Positions 1 to 7,625 of a stretch of 44,165 nt of DNA are shown here, piece by piece (the first letter of the stretch is position 1; the number at the start of each line of letters is the position of its first letter). The translations under genes were made by a program, and so were the position numbers. The DNA is from Pyrinomonadaceae bacterium (GTDB lineage: Bacteria; Acidobacteriota; Blastocatellia; Pyrinomonadales; Pyrinomonadaceae). The stretch lies in the NCBI GenBank assembly GCA_023717605.1, contig JAMQPH010000893.1, positions 1 through 44,165 on the forward strand. Reading direction: 5' to 3'. The notes under the pieces were generated by a model that was given only the letters and a program-made list of their open reading frames with translations, did not search any database and was not told the DNA's origin.

Positions 1-92
1 GCGAGATGCAGTAAAGAATCATGATGTAGCTAAAGTTTCTCATACACCCCTTGAAAACAGCGCCTAACTCGAGTCTTTTATCGTGAGGTTCG

Positions 93-1349
93 TCAATCAT
101 TCGGCGCCTGAACTTCGCGCAGGCGCCGCTCCAGGAATCGACGTTCGCTATCATTGGTTACCAGATCGAGCGCACGCGCATAGCTCTCAGCGGCTTCTGC
201 CCTTGATCCGAGACGCCTCAGCAGATCGGCGCGTGCGGCTGGTAACAGGTGATAGCCGTCGAGTTCTCCGCTAGCTGCGAGCCCATCGATGAGGGCGAGG
301 GCAGGCTGAGGGCCATCCGCCATCGCCACCGCCACAGCCCGATTTAGCGAGATGATGGGAGACGGCTGCACGCGCTCGAGAAAGTCGTAGAGCTTGACGA
401 TCTGTGGCCAGTCGGTGTCTTCAGGGCGCTTCGCGCGACAGTGCACAGCCGAGATCGCTGCCTGTAAGGCAAATGGACCAACCTCGCTCCCGAGCGCCTC
501 ATCGACCAACGGCAATGCCTCCTCGATCTGCCGCTGATCCCACCGGCGGCGATCCTGCTCTTCCAGGACGACGAGATCGCCGGATTGATCGAGGCGGGCT
601 TCGCGGCGTGAATCGTGAAGCAGCATGAGGGCCACGAGGGCCGTCGCTTCTGATGGTGTCTGAGGCGCCATCAAAATCCTTAACATGCGTCCAAGTCGGA
701 TGGCTTCGGCGCAGAGATCGGTCCTCACGGGCTTACCTCCCTGCGTCGGCGCGTACCCTTCATTAAAGATCAAATAGATCACCGTCAGCACAGCATCGAG
801 CCGCGCGGGCATTTCGTGGGTATCAGGGACCGAATACGGAATTCCGGCGTCGCGAATTTTGCGCTTGGCCCGGACGAGGCGCTGGGCCATAGTCGCTACG
901 GGCACGAGGAACGCGCGCGCAATCTCGTCCGTCTGGAGGCCGCCGAGGGTGCGTAAAGTTAACGCGACCTGCGCCTCGGGTGCGAGCGCGGGGTGGCAAC
1001 ACGTGAAAATCAGCCGAAGACGATCGTCCGGAATCTCCTTCGCGTCGTAGTTCGGCTCCTCGATTGTTTGGATCAGTCCGGACGCGGCGTACGATTCAAC
1101 TTTCTCCTTGAACCGTGTCTGGCGCCGAAGTCGGTCGATAGCTTTGTGACGAGCGGTCTGAATGATCCACGCGGGCGGCGAATCGGGGACACCCCCTTCA
1201 CGCCACTGGTCGACCGCCGCGGCAAAGGCTTCCTGCGCAGCCTCTTCCGCCACCTCGAAGTCGCCGAATGACCGAATCAGCGTAGCGACGATCCGGCCCC
1301 AATCAGAGCTATAGACCGCTTCAACCGCCGCATTGGCTTCCAATTGCAT
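93..1349 (-). CDS. ECF42-type RNA polymerase sigma factor with C-terminal extension
   Basis: This is a 418-residue cytoplasmic sigma factor, far longer than the roughly 180-200 residues of a plain ECF sigma. Region 2 lies at about residues 10-75 and the region 4 helix-turn-helix at about 120-175, including the LGGLQTDEIARAF segment. The long C-terminal part (about 185-418) fits the DUF6596/TPR-like extension of the ECF42 group, which has no classical membrane anti-sigma and whose extension is needed for activity (family knowledge). The gene is divergent from a YciI/DGPF gene 74 bases away, the hallmark ECF42 neighbourhood. The start has only a weak Shine-Dalgarno. A candidate promoter of the ECF42 type faces it, which suggests autoregulation (inference). 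The inducing signal cannot be told from sequence. Confidence 0.93.
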   Translation of the reverse strand: MQLEANAAVEAVYSSDWGRIVATLIRSFGDFEVAEEAAQEAFAAAVDQWREGGVPDSPPAWIIQTARHKAIDRLRRQTRFKEKVESYAASGLIQTIEEPNYDAKEIPDDRLRLIFTCCHPALAPEAQVALTLRTLGGLQTDEIARAFLVPVATMAQRLVRAKRKIRDAGIPYSVPDTHEMPARLDAVLTVIYLIFNEGYAPTQGGKPVRTDLCAEAIRLGRMLRILMAPQTPSEATALVALMLLHDSRREARLDQSGDLVVLEEQDRRRWDQRQIEEALPLVDEALGSEVGPFALQAAISAVHCRAKRPEDTDWPQIVKLYDFLERVQPSPIISLNRAVAVAMADGPQPALALIDGLAASGELDGYHLLPAARADLLRRLGSRAEAAESYARALDLVTNDSERRFLERRLREVQAPND

Positions 1350-1377
1350 ATCTCATGTTAAGTATTTCCAGGCGGAG

Positions 1378-1406
1378 TGTCGATCTGGGCTCTGGCCGTT
1401 CGACTT
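1378..1406. promoter_or_regulatory. Symmetric ECF42-type promoter between sigma gene and yciI
   Basis: On the + strand TGTCGA (1378-1383) is followed by 17 bases and CGAC (1401-1404), 8 bases before the GGAGG of the yciI gene. Read on the - strand the same DNA gives AGTCGA (1405-1400), 17 bases, then CGAC (1382-1379), about 30 bases before the sigma start. As I recall it, the published ECF42 signature is TGTCGA at -35 and CGA followed by T or C at -10, so the + reading matches well and the - reading has one -35 mismatch. Bidirectional autoregulated expression is an inference. Confidence 0.6.
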
Positions 1407-1423
1407 ACAACGGAGGCAGGTTT

Positions 1424-1780
1424 ATGAAATACATGTTGCTGGTTTACTTCAACGAGCAGGCTTTGAGCGAGACCGATCGGGAGCACTGTTACGTTGAGTC
1501 TGCGCAGCTTGCGCAACTGCTCAACTCAAACGGGCAGTATCTGGATGCCAGCCCGCTACATCCTATTTCGACGGCAACCAGTGTTCGGGTGCGCGACGGT
1601 AAACGACTTGTGACCGACGGCCCGTTCGCCGAAACACGCGAACAGCTCGGCGGCTACTACCTAATCGACGCCAGGGACCTCGACGAGGCGATCCGCGTCG
1701 CCGAAAGGGTTCCAGTAGCGCGACTCGGCACCGTCGAAATCCGACCGGTGCTCGAGATCTCAGGCCTCCCGACGGATTAA
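1424..1780 (+). CDS. YciI/DGPF family protein (first copy)
   Basis: A 118-residue YCII-related protein of the DGPF type, a small dimeric ferredoxin-like alpha/beta fold of unknown reaction. The defining segment KRLVTDGPFAETREQ is present at about residues 62-76, followed by LGGYYLIDARDLDEA. The ATG at 1424 is chosen over an in-frame start at 1355 because GGAGG at 1412-1416 sits 7 bases before it and because family members begin MKYMLL. It lies directly behind the ECF42-type promoter and is the likely principal target of the divergent sigma factor. A close paralogue is encoded at 4285-4638, so the pair brackets the cluster. Confidence 0.92.
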   Translation: MKYMLLVYFNEQALSETDREHCYVESAQLAQLLNSNGQYLDASPLHPISTATSVRVRDGKRLVTDGPFAETREQLGGYYLIDARDLDEAIRVAERVPVARLGTVEIRPVLEISGLPTD

Positions 1781-1853
1781 GGTCCGGCGAGCGTATGTCG
1801 TATTGTTACAGCCCCTCTAATCGGGTTTAACTCACAATCAGAAAGGACTGGCC

Positions 1854-2246
1854 ATGAAAAAAGCAAAAGTCGGTGCTACACCGCAGACCGTAGACGACTA
1901 TCTCGCGGCGCTTCCGGAAGAGGCAAGGGCCACGCTTGAGAAGATTCGCAAAACAATTAAGGCCGCTGCGCCTAAGGCTACGGAAGGGATTAGCTATCAG
2001 ATCCCGATGTACAAACACCATGGCGTGCTGGTGGGCTTCGCCGCCTTCAAGGACCACTGCAGCCTCTTCCCCGGCCCAAAAGCTATAGCAACATACAAGG
2101 ATGAGTTGAAGGCCTATGAAACATCTAAGGGAACTATTCGTTTCCCGATCGGCAAGCCACTACCCGCCACGCTTGTGAAAAAGCTCGTCAAGACGCAGAT
2201 TGCTGAAAACGAAGCGGCGTTTAGTAAGAAGGAAAAGAAAAGATGA
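1854..2246 (+). CDS. DUF1801 family protein (YdhG-like)
   Basis: A 130-residue cytoplasmic protein matching the DUF1801 pattern: an N-terminal TVDDYLAALPEEAR segment, then ATEGISYQIPMYKHHG and a C-terminal GTIRFPIGKPLP stretch. The fold is frataxin-like in solved members; the biochemical role is not established. AAAGGA about 8 bases before the ATG supports the start. DUF1801 genes are frequent companions of ECF42 and DGPF genes, so it probably belongs to the same regulon. A TGTCGT upstream at 1796 lacks a correctly spaced -10 partner, so independent ECF42 control is not shown. The stop overlaps the ATG of a decayed reading frame (ATGA). Confidence 0.85.
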   Translation: MKKAKVGATPQTVDDYLAALPEEARATLEKIRKTIKAAAPKATEGISYQIPMYKHHGVLVGFAAFKDHCSLFPGPKAIATYKDELKAYETSKGTIRFPIGKPLPATLVKKLVKTQIAENEAAFSKKEKKR

Positions 2247-2320
2247 AGAGATAGGTCATTCGGATACTGGCCGCGGCAGCGCTGCTAACAACGACGGCCG
2301 ATGTTTTGGCGACGCCTTAA
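2243..2320 (+). pseudogene. Remnant of an exported-protein gene start
   Basis: An ATG overlaps the DUF1801 stop codon (ATGA). After two codons the frame meets TAG, then continues for about 20 codons as VIRILAAAALLTTTADVLA, a typical Sec signal peptide ending near an A-x-A-like site, and closes with TAA at 2318-2320. This looks like the 5' end of a translationally coupled secreted-protein gene inactivated by an early stop and loss of the rest. No homologous continuation was recognised downstream. It could also be a chance hydrophobic stretch. Confidence 0.3.
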
Positions 2321-2467
2321 GTGTGTGCGTTTAGATTGTTTGGATCGTCGCGCTCATTTTATCACTGGTTGTCCGGCACGCATTGTCATGCTGAAGTCGA
2401 CACGAAGTGCACCCAGGCGGTTTCATATATCGTTGATTTCGGTTAAAGCCCTGTGGAGGAAAAACTC

Positions 2468-2872
2468 ATGCAACCGGTTAGTCAAACTGCTCCTGTCTCG
2501 AAGAAGAGACTCTGGGCAGGCCTTATCATCAGCGCGCTACCGGCGCTGTTCTTGCTCTTGGACGGTGCTATGAAATTGGTGAAGCCCGCAGTTGTCGTGG
2601 AGGCAACCGTCCGGCTCGGATACTCCGAGAGCGTTATCGTCCCAATCGGGGTCGTGTTGCTCGTTAGCACGGTCATCTATCTGATCCCTCGTACCTCCGT
2701 TCTTGGCGCGATATTGTTGACGGGATATCTGGGCGGAGCAGTCGCGACACACGTTCGGGCTGGTGAGCCGCTCTTTTCAATCATCTTCCCGGTCATTTTC
2801 GGCGTACTGATATGGCTGGGGCTTTACTTGTGCGACGACCGGTTGACCAGGCTCATACCGCTGCGAAGTTAG
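2468..2872 (+). CDS. DoxX-like membrane protein
   Basis: A 134-residue inner-membrane protein with four predicted transmembrane helices (roughly residues 18-38, 55-75, 82-100, 108-126), matching the DoxX_2 family. The segment LGAILLTGYLGGAVATHVR is typical. ATG 2468 is preferred over the GTG at 2453 because GGAGGA at 2455-2460 then lies 7 bases upstream. The function of DoxX proteins is poorly defined; they are linked to oxidative or thiol stress in some bacteria. AGTCGA at 2395-2400 followed after 17 bases by CGGT is a weak ECF42-like candidate promoter. A second, divergent DoxX gene follows at 2950. Confidence 0.85.
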   Translation: MQPVSQTAPVSKKRLWAGLIISALPALFLLLDGAMKLVKPAVVVEATVRLGYSESVIVPIGVVLLVSTVIYLIPRTSVLGAILLTGYLGGAVATHVRAGEPLFSIIFPVIFGVLIWLGLYLCDDRLTRLIPLRS

Positions 2873-2949
2873 GTTTCCGAATGGGTGGAGCACGCCGGGC
2901 AAGAGCTGGTATTACTCAGTGGATTCATTGAAGACGTAGGAGATCGTTC

Positions 2950-3333
2950 ATGACATATGTACTCTGGATCATTCAGGTATTGCTAGCGCTACTCTTTCTG
3001 TTTGCCGGTGGAACCAAGCTGGTTCTGCCTATCGAGACGCTCAATTCTATGGGATCGCCGAACGCGATACACCTTCCGGGGCCGTTCATCAAGTTCATCG
3101 GCGTCTGCGAGGTGCTCGGCGCCATCGGCTTGATTCTGCCTGGACTCCTTCGGATTCGGCCCGGTCTGACACCGGTGGCCGCCGCCGGGCTGGTGATCAT
3201 CATGGTCGGAGCGACTGTGGTCACTATCTTGGGTGATGGTTTCGCGATGGCCTTGCCCGCGGTGGTGATAGGACTCCTCGCTGCTTTCGTCGCCCATGGT
3301 CGTTGGCGACTGGCACCTTATCAAAGCCGCTAG
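2950..3333 (+). CDS. DoxX family membrane protein
   Basis: A 127-residue four-helix inner-membrane protein of the DoxX superfamily, with helices at about 3-22, 47-66, 73-92 and 97-116. The N-terminal LLALLFLFAGGTKL and central GVCEVLGAIGLILPGL are family-typical. AGGAG at about 2938 supports ATG 2950. It is only distantly related to the preceding DoxX-like protein, so this is unlikely to be a recent tandem duplication. The next gene begins 37 bases downstream on the same strand, so they are probably co-transcribed. Confidence 0.87.
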   Translation: MTYVLWIIQVLLALLFLFAGGTKLVLPIETLNSMGSPNAIHLPGPFIKFIGVCEVLGAIGLILPGLLRIRPGLTPVAAAGLVIIMVGATVVTILGDGFAMALPAVVIGLLAAFVAHGRWRLAPYQSR

Positions 3334-3370
3334 GCGCTCTCTGGCACACCTAAACCGGGCGTGACTGACT

Positions 3371-3781
3371 ATGCAGCTACATCCATATCTTACTTTCAAC
3401 GGCGACTGCGAGGCGGCGTTCAGGTTCTATGAACAGTGTCTTGGCGGGAAGATCGAAGCGATGAGGACCCACGCCGGGACTCCGGCGGAAGCACATGTCC
3501 CCACTGAATGGCGCGACAAGATCCTTCACGCGAGCCTGATTATAGGCGACCAGGTATTGTTGGCTTCGGACGCTCCGCCCGGCAGCTATGAAAAACCAAG
3601 AGGCTTCTTTGTGCATCTCCAGATGAAAGGCCCGGCAGAGGCAGAACGAATATTTCACGCATTAGCAGAAGACGGAACGGTGAAGATGCCGATCCAGCAG
3701 ACGTTCTGGGCCCTGAGTTTTGGCATGGTTGTCGATAGATTCGGTATACCCTGGATGGTTCACTGCGAGCGAGCTGCTTAA
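3371..3781 (+). CDS. VOC superfamily protein, PhnB-like
   Basis: A 136-residue vicinal-oxygen-chelate protein of the PhnB/3-demethylubiquinone methyltransferase-like subgroup. The N-terminal YLTFNGDCEAAFRFYEQCLG and the C-terminal GMVVDRFGIPWMVHCE are characteristic. PhnB-type proteins carry this fold as a single chain and dimerise; many have lost metal binding, and the substrate is unknown. There is no strong Shine-Dalgarno before ATG 3371, consistent with coupling to the DoxX gene just upstream. VOC proteins are recurrent members of ECF42/DGPF loci. Confidence 0.9.
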   Translation: MQLHPYLTFNGDCEAAFRFYEQCLGGKIEAMRTHAGTPAEAHVPTEWRDKILHASLIIGDQVLLASDAPPGSYEKPRGFFVHLQMKGPAEAERIFHALAEDGTVKMPIQQTFWALSFGMVVDRFGIPWMVHCERAA

Positions 3782-3915
3782 TGGAATTTGTAGAGGCGTT
3801 CTTTCGTGTGCGCCCGTTGCGATCGGAAACTCGATGTTGCCGACGACGGTGGCCACGACAATCCGGCATTCTTTGCTGATCGGAGCTGACTAGAAAACAC
3901 CAAGGAGAGTTTCAC

Positions 3916-4275
3916 ATGCGATATGTTGATGGATTTGTCTTACCTGTACCCAAGAAGAACCTGCAGCTATACAGCAGCATCTCCAAGAAGGCAGGAAAAA
4001 TTTGGCGCGAGTACGGCGCGCTGGAGTACATCGAGGCCGTCGGCGACGACCTCGATGTAAAGTTCGGGGTTTCATTTACACGAACGATCAAGCCCAAGCC
4101 CGGCGAGACGGTGATGTTCTCGTTCATCTTGTACAAGTCGCGCGCGCATCGCGACCGCGTCAACGCCAAGGTGATGAGTGACCCACGCATGAAGAAGATG
4201 ATGGAAAAGGGTCCGATGCCGTTCGACGTCAAGCGGATGGTCTATGGCGGTTTCAAGATGCTGGTCGACTTATAG
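3916..4275 (+). CDS. DUF1428 family protein (YbaA-like)
   Basis: A 119-residue protein with the DUF1428 signature: the start RYVDGFVLPVPKKN, central YIEAVGDDLD, and FSFILYKSRAHRDRVNAKV followed by the C-terminal MPFDVKRMVYGGF. The fold is a ferredoxin-like alpha/beta barrel dimer; the function is unknown. AAGGAG at 3902-3907 supports the start. The downstream yciI gene begins 9 bases after its stop, so the two are an operon. A 134-base gap separates it from the VOC gene and holds no clear promoter of the ECF42 type. Confidence 0.92.
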   Translation: MRYVDGFVLPVPKKNLQLYSSISKKAGKIWREYGALEYIEAVGDDLDVKFGVSFTRTIKPKPGETVMFSFILYKSRAHRDRVNAKVMSDPRMKKMMEKGPMPFDVKRMVYGGFKMLVDL

Positions 4276-4284
4276 GGCGGACTT

Positions 4285-4638
4285 ATGAAATACATCTTGC
4301 TTATTCATCACGAAGAGGCACTGGATGAGAACGAGCGGCAGCACTTGCTGAAGGAGTCCGTGCAGCTCGCCAATCAGCTCCATGAGAAGGGACAGTACCT
4401 GGACGCTGCGCCACTACAGCCAACATCGGAGACGAAAAGCGTTGTGGTTCGCAACGGTAAACGGCTCGTGACCGACGGTCCATTCGCGGAGACGCGCGAG
4501 CAGATCGGCGGCTATTTCCTGATCGACGCTAAGGATCTTGACGAGGCAATCGACATCGCTGCCAGGCTTCCCCCAGCAAGGATCGGAACTGTTGAAGTCC
4601 GACCGGTGACAGAGGTCGAGGGGCTGCCGAAGGTTTAG
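4285..4638 (+). CDS. YciI/DGPF family protein (second copy)
   Basis: A 117-residue DGPF protein containing the same KRLVTDGPFAETREQ block as the copy at 1424. The two proteins align without gaps over nearly their whole length, with conservative differences such as QLGGYY to QIGGYF, so they are paralogues from a duplication that now bracket the intervening genes. The start lies 9 bases after the DUF1428 stop, indicating translational coupling. The role is presumably the same uncharacterised YciI activity; heterodimer formation between the copies is possible but unproven. Confidence 0.92.
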   Translation: MKYILLIHHEEALDENERQHLLKESVQLANQLHEKGQYLDAAPLQPTSETKSVVVRNGKRLVTDGPFAETREQIGGYFLIDAKDLDEAIDIAARLPPARIGTVEVRPVTEVEGLPKV

Positions 4639-4728
4639 GTGTTCGTGAGGCTGCCGACGATCGACACGATCTAAAGTCTGGTTTCGTTCCCCCGATCAAA
4701 CCACTGACTAACGATTACGTAGAAATTC

Positions 4729-4751
4729 TACCTTCTCGAAGGTAAGTTTTT
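4729..4751 (+). terminator. Candidate intrinsic terminator after second yciI
   Basis: TACCTTC (4729-4735) and GAAGGTA (4738-4744) form a 7-bp stem with a very short loop, followed two bases later by five T residues (4747-4751). It is well placed to end the DGPF operon. The stem is short, so confidence is modest. Confidence 0.4.
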
Positions 4752-4817
4752 GCCAACTTGTCGTTTTTATGCCGAATTCCGTCCTTGGGGGACGCCATAC
4801 ACAAGGAGCATTGAGAC

Positions 4818-5330
4818 ATGATTTCGCAAACATCTTCTCTTGCACGACTTGCCGAAACTGATTCAGGCATCAGCGAGAGCTATCGACATATAACCAAGAG
4901 CGTTAAACCTGGTGAATCGCTCGAACTGTCTGAAGCCGTTATCAAATGGTATGAAGTTTATCCTCAAGATCTACCGTTACCTGACGAGATCAGACAGCTG
5001 GCTCGCGCTTGTCTAACTAAGACTCCGCTGGAATTTCCTGGCCTTGGATTCGTCCTTCTTCATCGCTGCGGGCAAGACTTCTACTTTCTTATTGCCTGCA
5101 CCTGGCGCAACAACAATGAGATTTTGGAGACCGTCTTTTACAAGGATGGTGTCGCGATGTCGGAGTTCGCGCCGTTCCCGCGTGAGGGAAGCCACAAACC
5201 TGCGTTTTGCGTCTGGGAACTGGTTCCCGTATGGCACGAGCAGCAAGCTTGGGTGCGATTTCTCAACTCGCCGCGCGATGAGGCTGCGGCGCAGATGTGG
5301 GTGCGTGACCAGTACGAAGGTGACGCTTGA
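4818..5330 (+). CDS. Uncharacterised 170-residue protein
   Basis: I do not recognise the family. The protein is soluble, with no signal peptide or transmembrane segment. The middle (about 70-120) has alternating hydrophobic residues (LGFVLLHRCGQDFYFLIACTW) that suggest a beta-sheet core. It is rich in Trp and Phe in the C-terminal half, including VWELVPVWHEQQAWVRFL, and ends acidic. AAGGAG at 4803-4808 gives a good start. It is preceded by a terminator-like hairpin, so it is probably its own transcription unit rather than part of the ECF42 group. Confidence 0.72.
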   Translation: MISQTSSLARLAETDSGISESYRHITKSVKPGESLELSEAVIKWYEVYPQDLPLPDEIRQLARACLTKTPLEFPGLGFVLLHRCGQDFYFLIACTWRNNNEILETVFYKDGVAMSEFAPFPREGSHKPAFCVWELVPVWHEQQAWVRFLNSPRDEAAAQMWVRDQYEGDA

Positions 5331-5512
5331 TTCAAGTAGTTGGAGTCGATTGAACCGGATCGTTTATGGCTGACCAGTCCCGGGTTAGCCTTCGAATGCC
5401 TTCTCTCGGTGATCAAAAACAGGAAGCCATCCAAAGCTACTTCGCTAATAGACTACATGGGAGCCCGCGGTAGGTATTTTTTGATTGGGTCGCTGACTGG
5501 GAAGCGAATCTG

Positions 5513-5719
5513 TCATGAATCGCGCTCGAGCTTGTTGGCCTTGCGCATCAACCACACCGAGTTATTACGCTTGGCCCGTGCCGCCTTTTGTAATTCCTTG
5601 GCTTTCTTGAGATTTCCGGACTTTAGCAGGGTGAACGCCTGCTTCAGCATTTCCGTCGACTCATTGACGGCTTCCACAGCTTTCCTGCGGAGCAGAAGAC
5701 TCATCTGTGAATTAGCCAT
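5513..5719 (-). CDS. Small uncharacterised helical protein
   Basis: A 68-residue, strongly basic, largely alpha-helical protein without a recognised domain. The heptad-like pattern in MLKQAFTLLKSGNLKKAKELQKAARAKR suggests a helical hairpin or coiled coil. Support for a real gene comes from a sigma70-like promoter on the same strand at 5772-5799 and a purine-rich GAAGGG just before the ATG, although the spacing is short. A longer frame on the opposite strand has no such support and is taken as a shadow. Confidence 0.52.
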   Translation of the reverse strand: MANSQMSLLLRRKAVEAVNESTEMLKQAFTLLKSGNLKKAKELQKAARAKRNNSVWLMRKANKLERDS

Positions 5720-5771
5720 GACCCTTCACTTCACCGGCTAGATTGGGGTTAGTGGGGACCCGAAACTCTCT

Positions 5772-5799
5772 TTTATACTCAAGACTTGTCATCATACAA
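5772..5799 (-). promoter_or_regulatory. Sigma70-like promoter for the small gene at 5513-5719
   Basis: On the - strand TTGTAT (5799-5794) is followed by 16 bases and TATAAA (5777-5772). The start of the small leftward gene lies about 50 bases further on. Confidence 0.45.
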
Positions 5800-5972
5800 G
5801 AGACTAATTGTGGCTTTTGTGTGGTTTTGCACACTATCGGGGCTGGGTTACGGCTTATATTTCGCTCCTATTTTTTAGACTCTGGCGATGATTCCAGGGC
5901 GTGACTCGAGCGGCTAACCTACCTTCGTGCAGCGACACCTGACGAAGACGCGAGTGGTCAGATCCCCATTCC

Positions 5973-6001
5973 TTGACACTACTTAGGGTGGCCGTTATCA
6001 T
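5973..6001 (+). promoter_or_regulatory. Sigma70 promoter of ffh
   Basis: TTGACA (5973-5978), a 17-base spacer, then TATCAT (5996-6001). The expected start point near 6008 leaves a leader of about 36 bases before the ffh ATG. Confidence 0.7.
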
Positions 6002-6043
6002 CTCCGTTTCCGTCACGAGCGCGGAACTTCGCCTGTATGCTCT

Positions 6044-7546
6044 ATGTTTGAGTCGTTGTCGGACAAGCTTAAGCGGACTTTAAAGAATCTTCGCGGCGAA
6101 GGCGTGCTGACGAAGGAACATGTGGACGCGGCTCTCCGCGAAATCCGCCTGGCGCTCCTGGAAGCCGACGTCAACTATAAAGTTGCAAAAGACTTTATTG
6201 CTTCCGTTAAGGAGAAGGCTGAGGGACAGCACGTATGGCAAGAGCTAAAGCCTTCTGAACAAGTAGTCAAGATTGTTTACGACGAACTTGTTGAGTTGCT
6301 CGGCGGCCAATCGTCGCGTCTGGTCTTTACCAAACAGATTCCGAATGTGGTCATGATTGTCGGCCTGCAGGGCTCCGGCAAAACCACTTCGACAGGAAAG
6401 ATCGCGCTCTGGCTGGCTCAAAACCAGGAACGCAAGCCGCTCTTGGTTTCAGTTGACGTCTATCGTCCGGCAGCGCGCGAGCAATTAAAGGTAATCGCTA
6501 AGGCCACTGGCCAGCAGATCTTTGAACAGTCTGAAACCAATGACCCGCTCACCCTGGTGCGGGAAGGTTTTAAGCATGCGCAGCAAACCGGTTTCGACAC
6601 GCTGCTGATTGATACCGCCGGCCGGCTTCACATCGATGAAGAGTTGATGGATGAGTTGGTTAGGATCAAGAACGAAACGCATCCGGTGGAAATACTATTC
6701 GTGGCGGATGCCATGACCGGCCAGGATGCGGTTCGTTCCGCCGAAGAGTTTCACCGGCGCGTAGGCATCACCGGCGTTGTGTTGACAAAGATGGACGGTG
6801 ACGCGCGTGGTGGCGCCGCCCTTTCCATCAAGCAGGTAACCGGTCAACCGGTGAAGTTTGTTGGCGTCGGTGAAAAGTACGACGCGCTTGAGCCTTTTTA
6901 TCCCGACCGTATTGCTCAACGCATCCTGGGAATGGGCGACGTATTGTCGCTGATTGAAGAAGTACAGTCGAAGGTAGACCAGGATGAAGCAGAGGAACAA
7001 CTCAAGAAGCTCCAGAAGAATGAGTTTACTCTGGATGACTTTCGATCGCAGCTTCGCCAGGTGAAGAAACTCGGCTCTTTCTCAAAGATAATGAAGCTAT
7101 TACCCGATCAGCTACTCGGGGGCATGGGTATGCCGCAACTGAATGATGAACAGGCAAAGCTGATGGAGAAAGAGTTGAAACGCACCGAATCGATTATCGA
7201 TTCGATGACTTGGCAGGAGCGCACGGACCATAAGATTTTAAACGCCAATCGACGCCGGCGCATCGCGCGCGGGTCCGGAACGTCGGTTGCGGAAGTGAAT
7301 CAGCTGATCAAGCAGTACACCGAGATGCGTCAGATGATGCGCCAGCTTTCCGGTTCCGGATTGTTTGGCGGGGGCGGTTTCGGAGGTGGTCTAAAAGGGA
7401 AAATGATGAAGCGTATGGCGGGTATGGCGGGCATGCCTGATCTGGGTGGTATGGGCGGGAATGGCGACGAACCCGGACTTCCCGCCTTACCAGCTGGTCC
7501 ATCAAGAAAAAAGCTGAAAAAGAAAAAGAAGAAAAGGCGCCGGTGA
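6044..7546 (+). CDS. ffh: Signal recognition particle GTPase Ffh
   Basis: A 500-residue SRP54 protein that binds signal sequences of nascent membrane proteins and docks with FtsY at the inner membrane. The N domain (about 1-90) precedes the G domain with the P-loop GLQGSGKTTSTGK (about 106-118), DVYRPAAREQL, DTAGRL and TKMDGDARGG. The methionine-rich M domain starts near 330 and ends in a Gly/Met-rich segment and a lysine/arginine tail. The length is slightly above the usual 450. There is no obvious Shine-Dalgarno before ATG 6044. It heads the block with rpsP, khpA, rimM, trmD and rplS, a conserved order in many bacteria. Confidence 0.98.
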   Translation: MFESLSDKLKRTLKNLRGEGVLTKEHVDAALREIRLALLEADVNYKVAKDFIASVKEKAEGQHVWQELKPSEQVVKIVYDELVELLGGQSSRLVFTKQIPNVVMIVGLQGSGKTTSTGKIALWLAQNQERKPLLVSVDVYRPAAREQLKVIAKATGQQIFEQSETNDPLTLVREGFKHAQQTGFDTLLIDTAGRLHIDEELMDELVRIKNETHPVEILFVADAMTGQDAVRSAEEFHRRVGITGVVLTKMDGDARGGAALSIKQVTGQPVKFVGVGEKYDALEPFYPDRIAQRILGMGDVLSLIEEVQSKVDQDEAEEQLKKLQKNEFTLDDFRSQLRQVKKLGSFSKIMKLLPDQLLGGMGMPQLNDEQAKLMEKELKRTESIIDSMTWQERTDHKILNANRRRRIARGSGTSVAEVNQLIKQYTEMRQMMRQLSGSGLFGGGGFGGGLKGKMMKRMAGMAGMPDLGGMGGNGDEPGLPALPAGPSRKKLKKKKKKRRR

Positions 7547-7625
7547 TAGGTGATAAGCAGAAGAAGAGCTGCAGGATTATCAGCAGCTTATTGGCGAGCG
7601 AATTAGGTAAAACGGAGGTAACTAC

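Noticed and set aside
1796-1822. TGTCGT as an ECF42 -35 before the DUF1801 gene
   Set aside because: No CGA-type -10 stands 17 bases downstream; the nearest CG-rich match is 20 bases away.
3730-3735. TGTCGA inside the VOC gene
   Set aside because: No matching -10 at N17, and it lies within coding sequence well before the DUF1428 start.
5340-5741. A 133-codon frame on the + strand
   Set aside because: It runs antisense to the small gene at 5513-5719, lacks a good start and has a composition unlike a protein.
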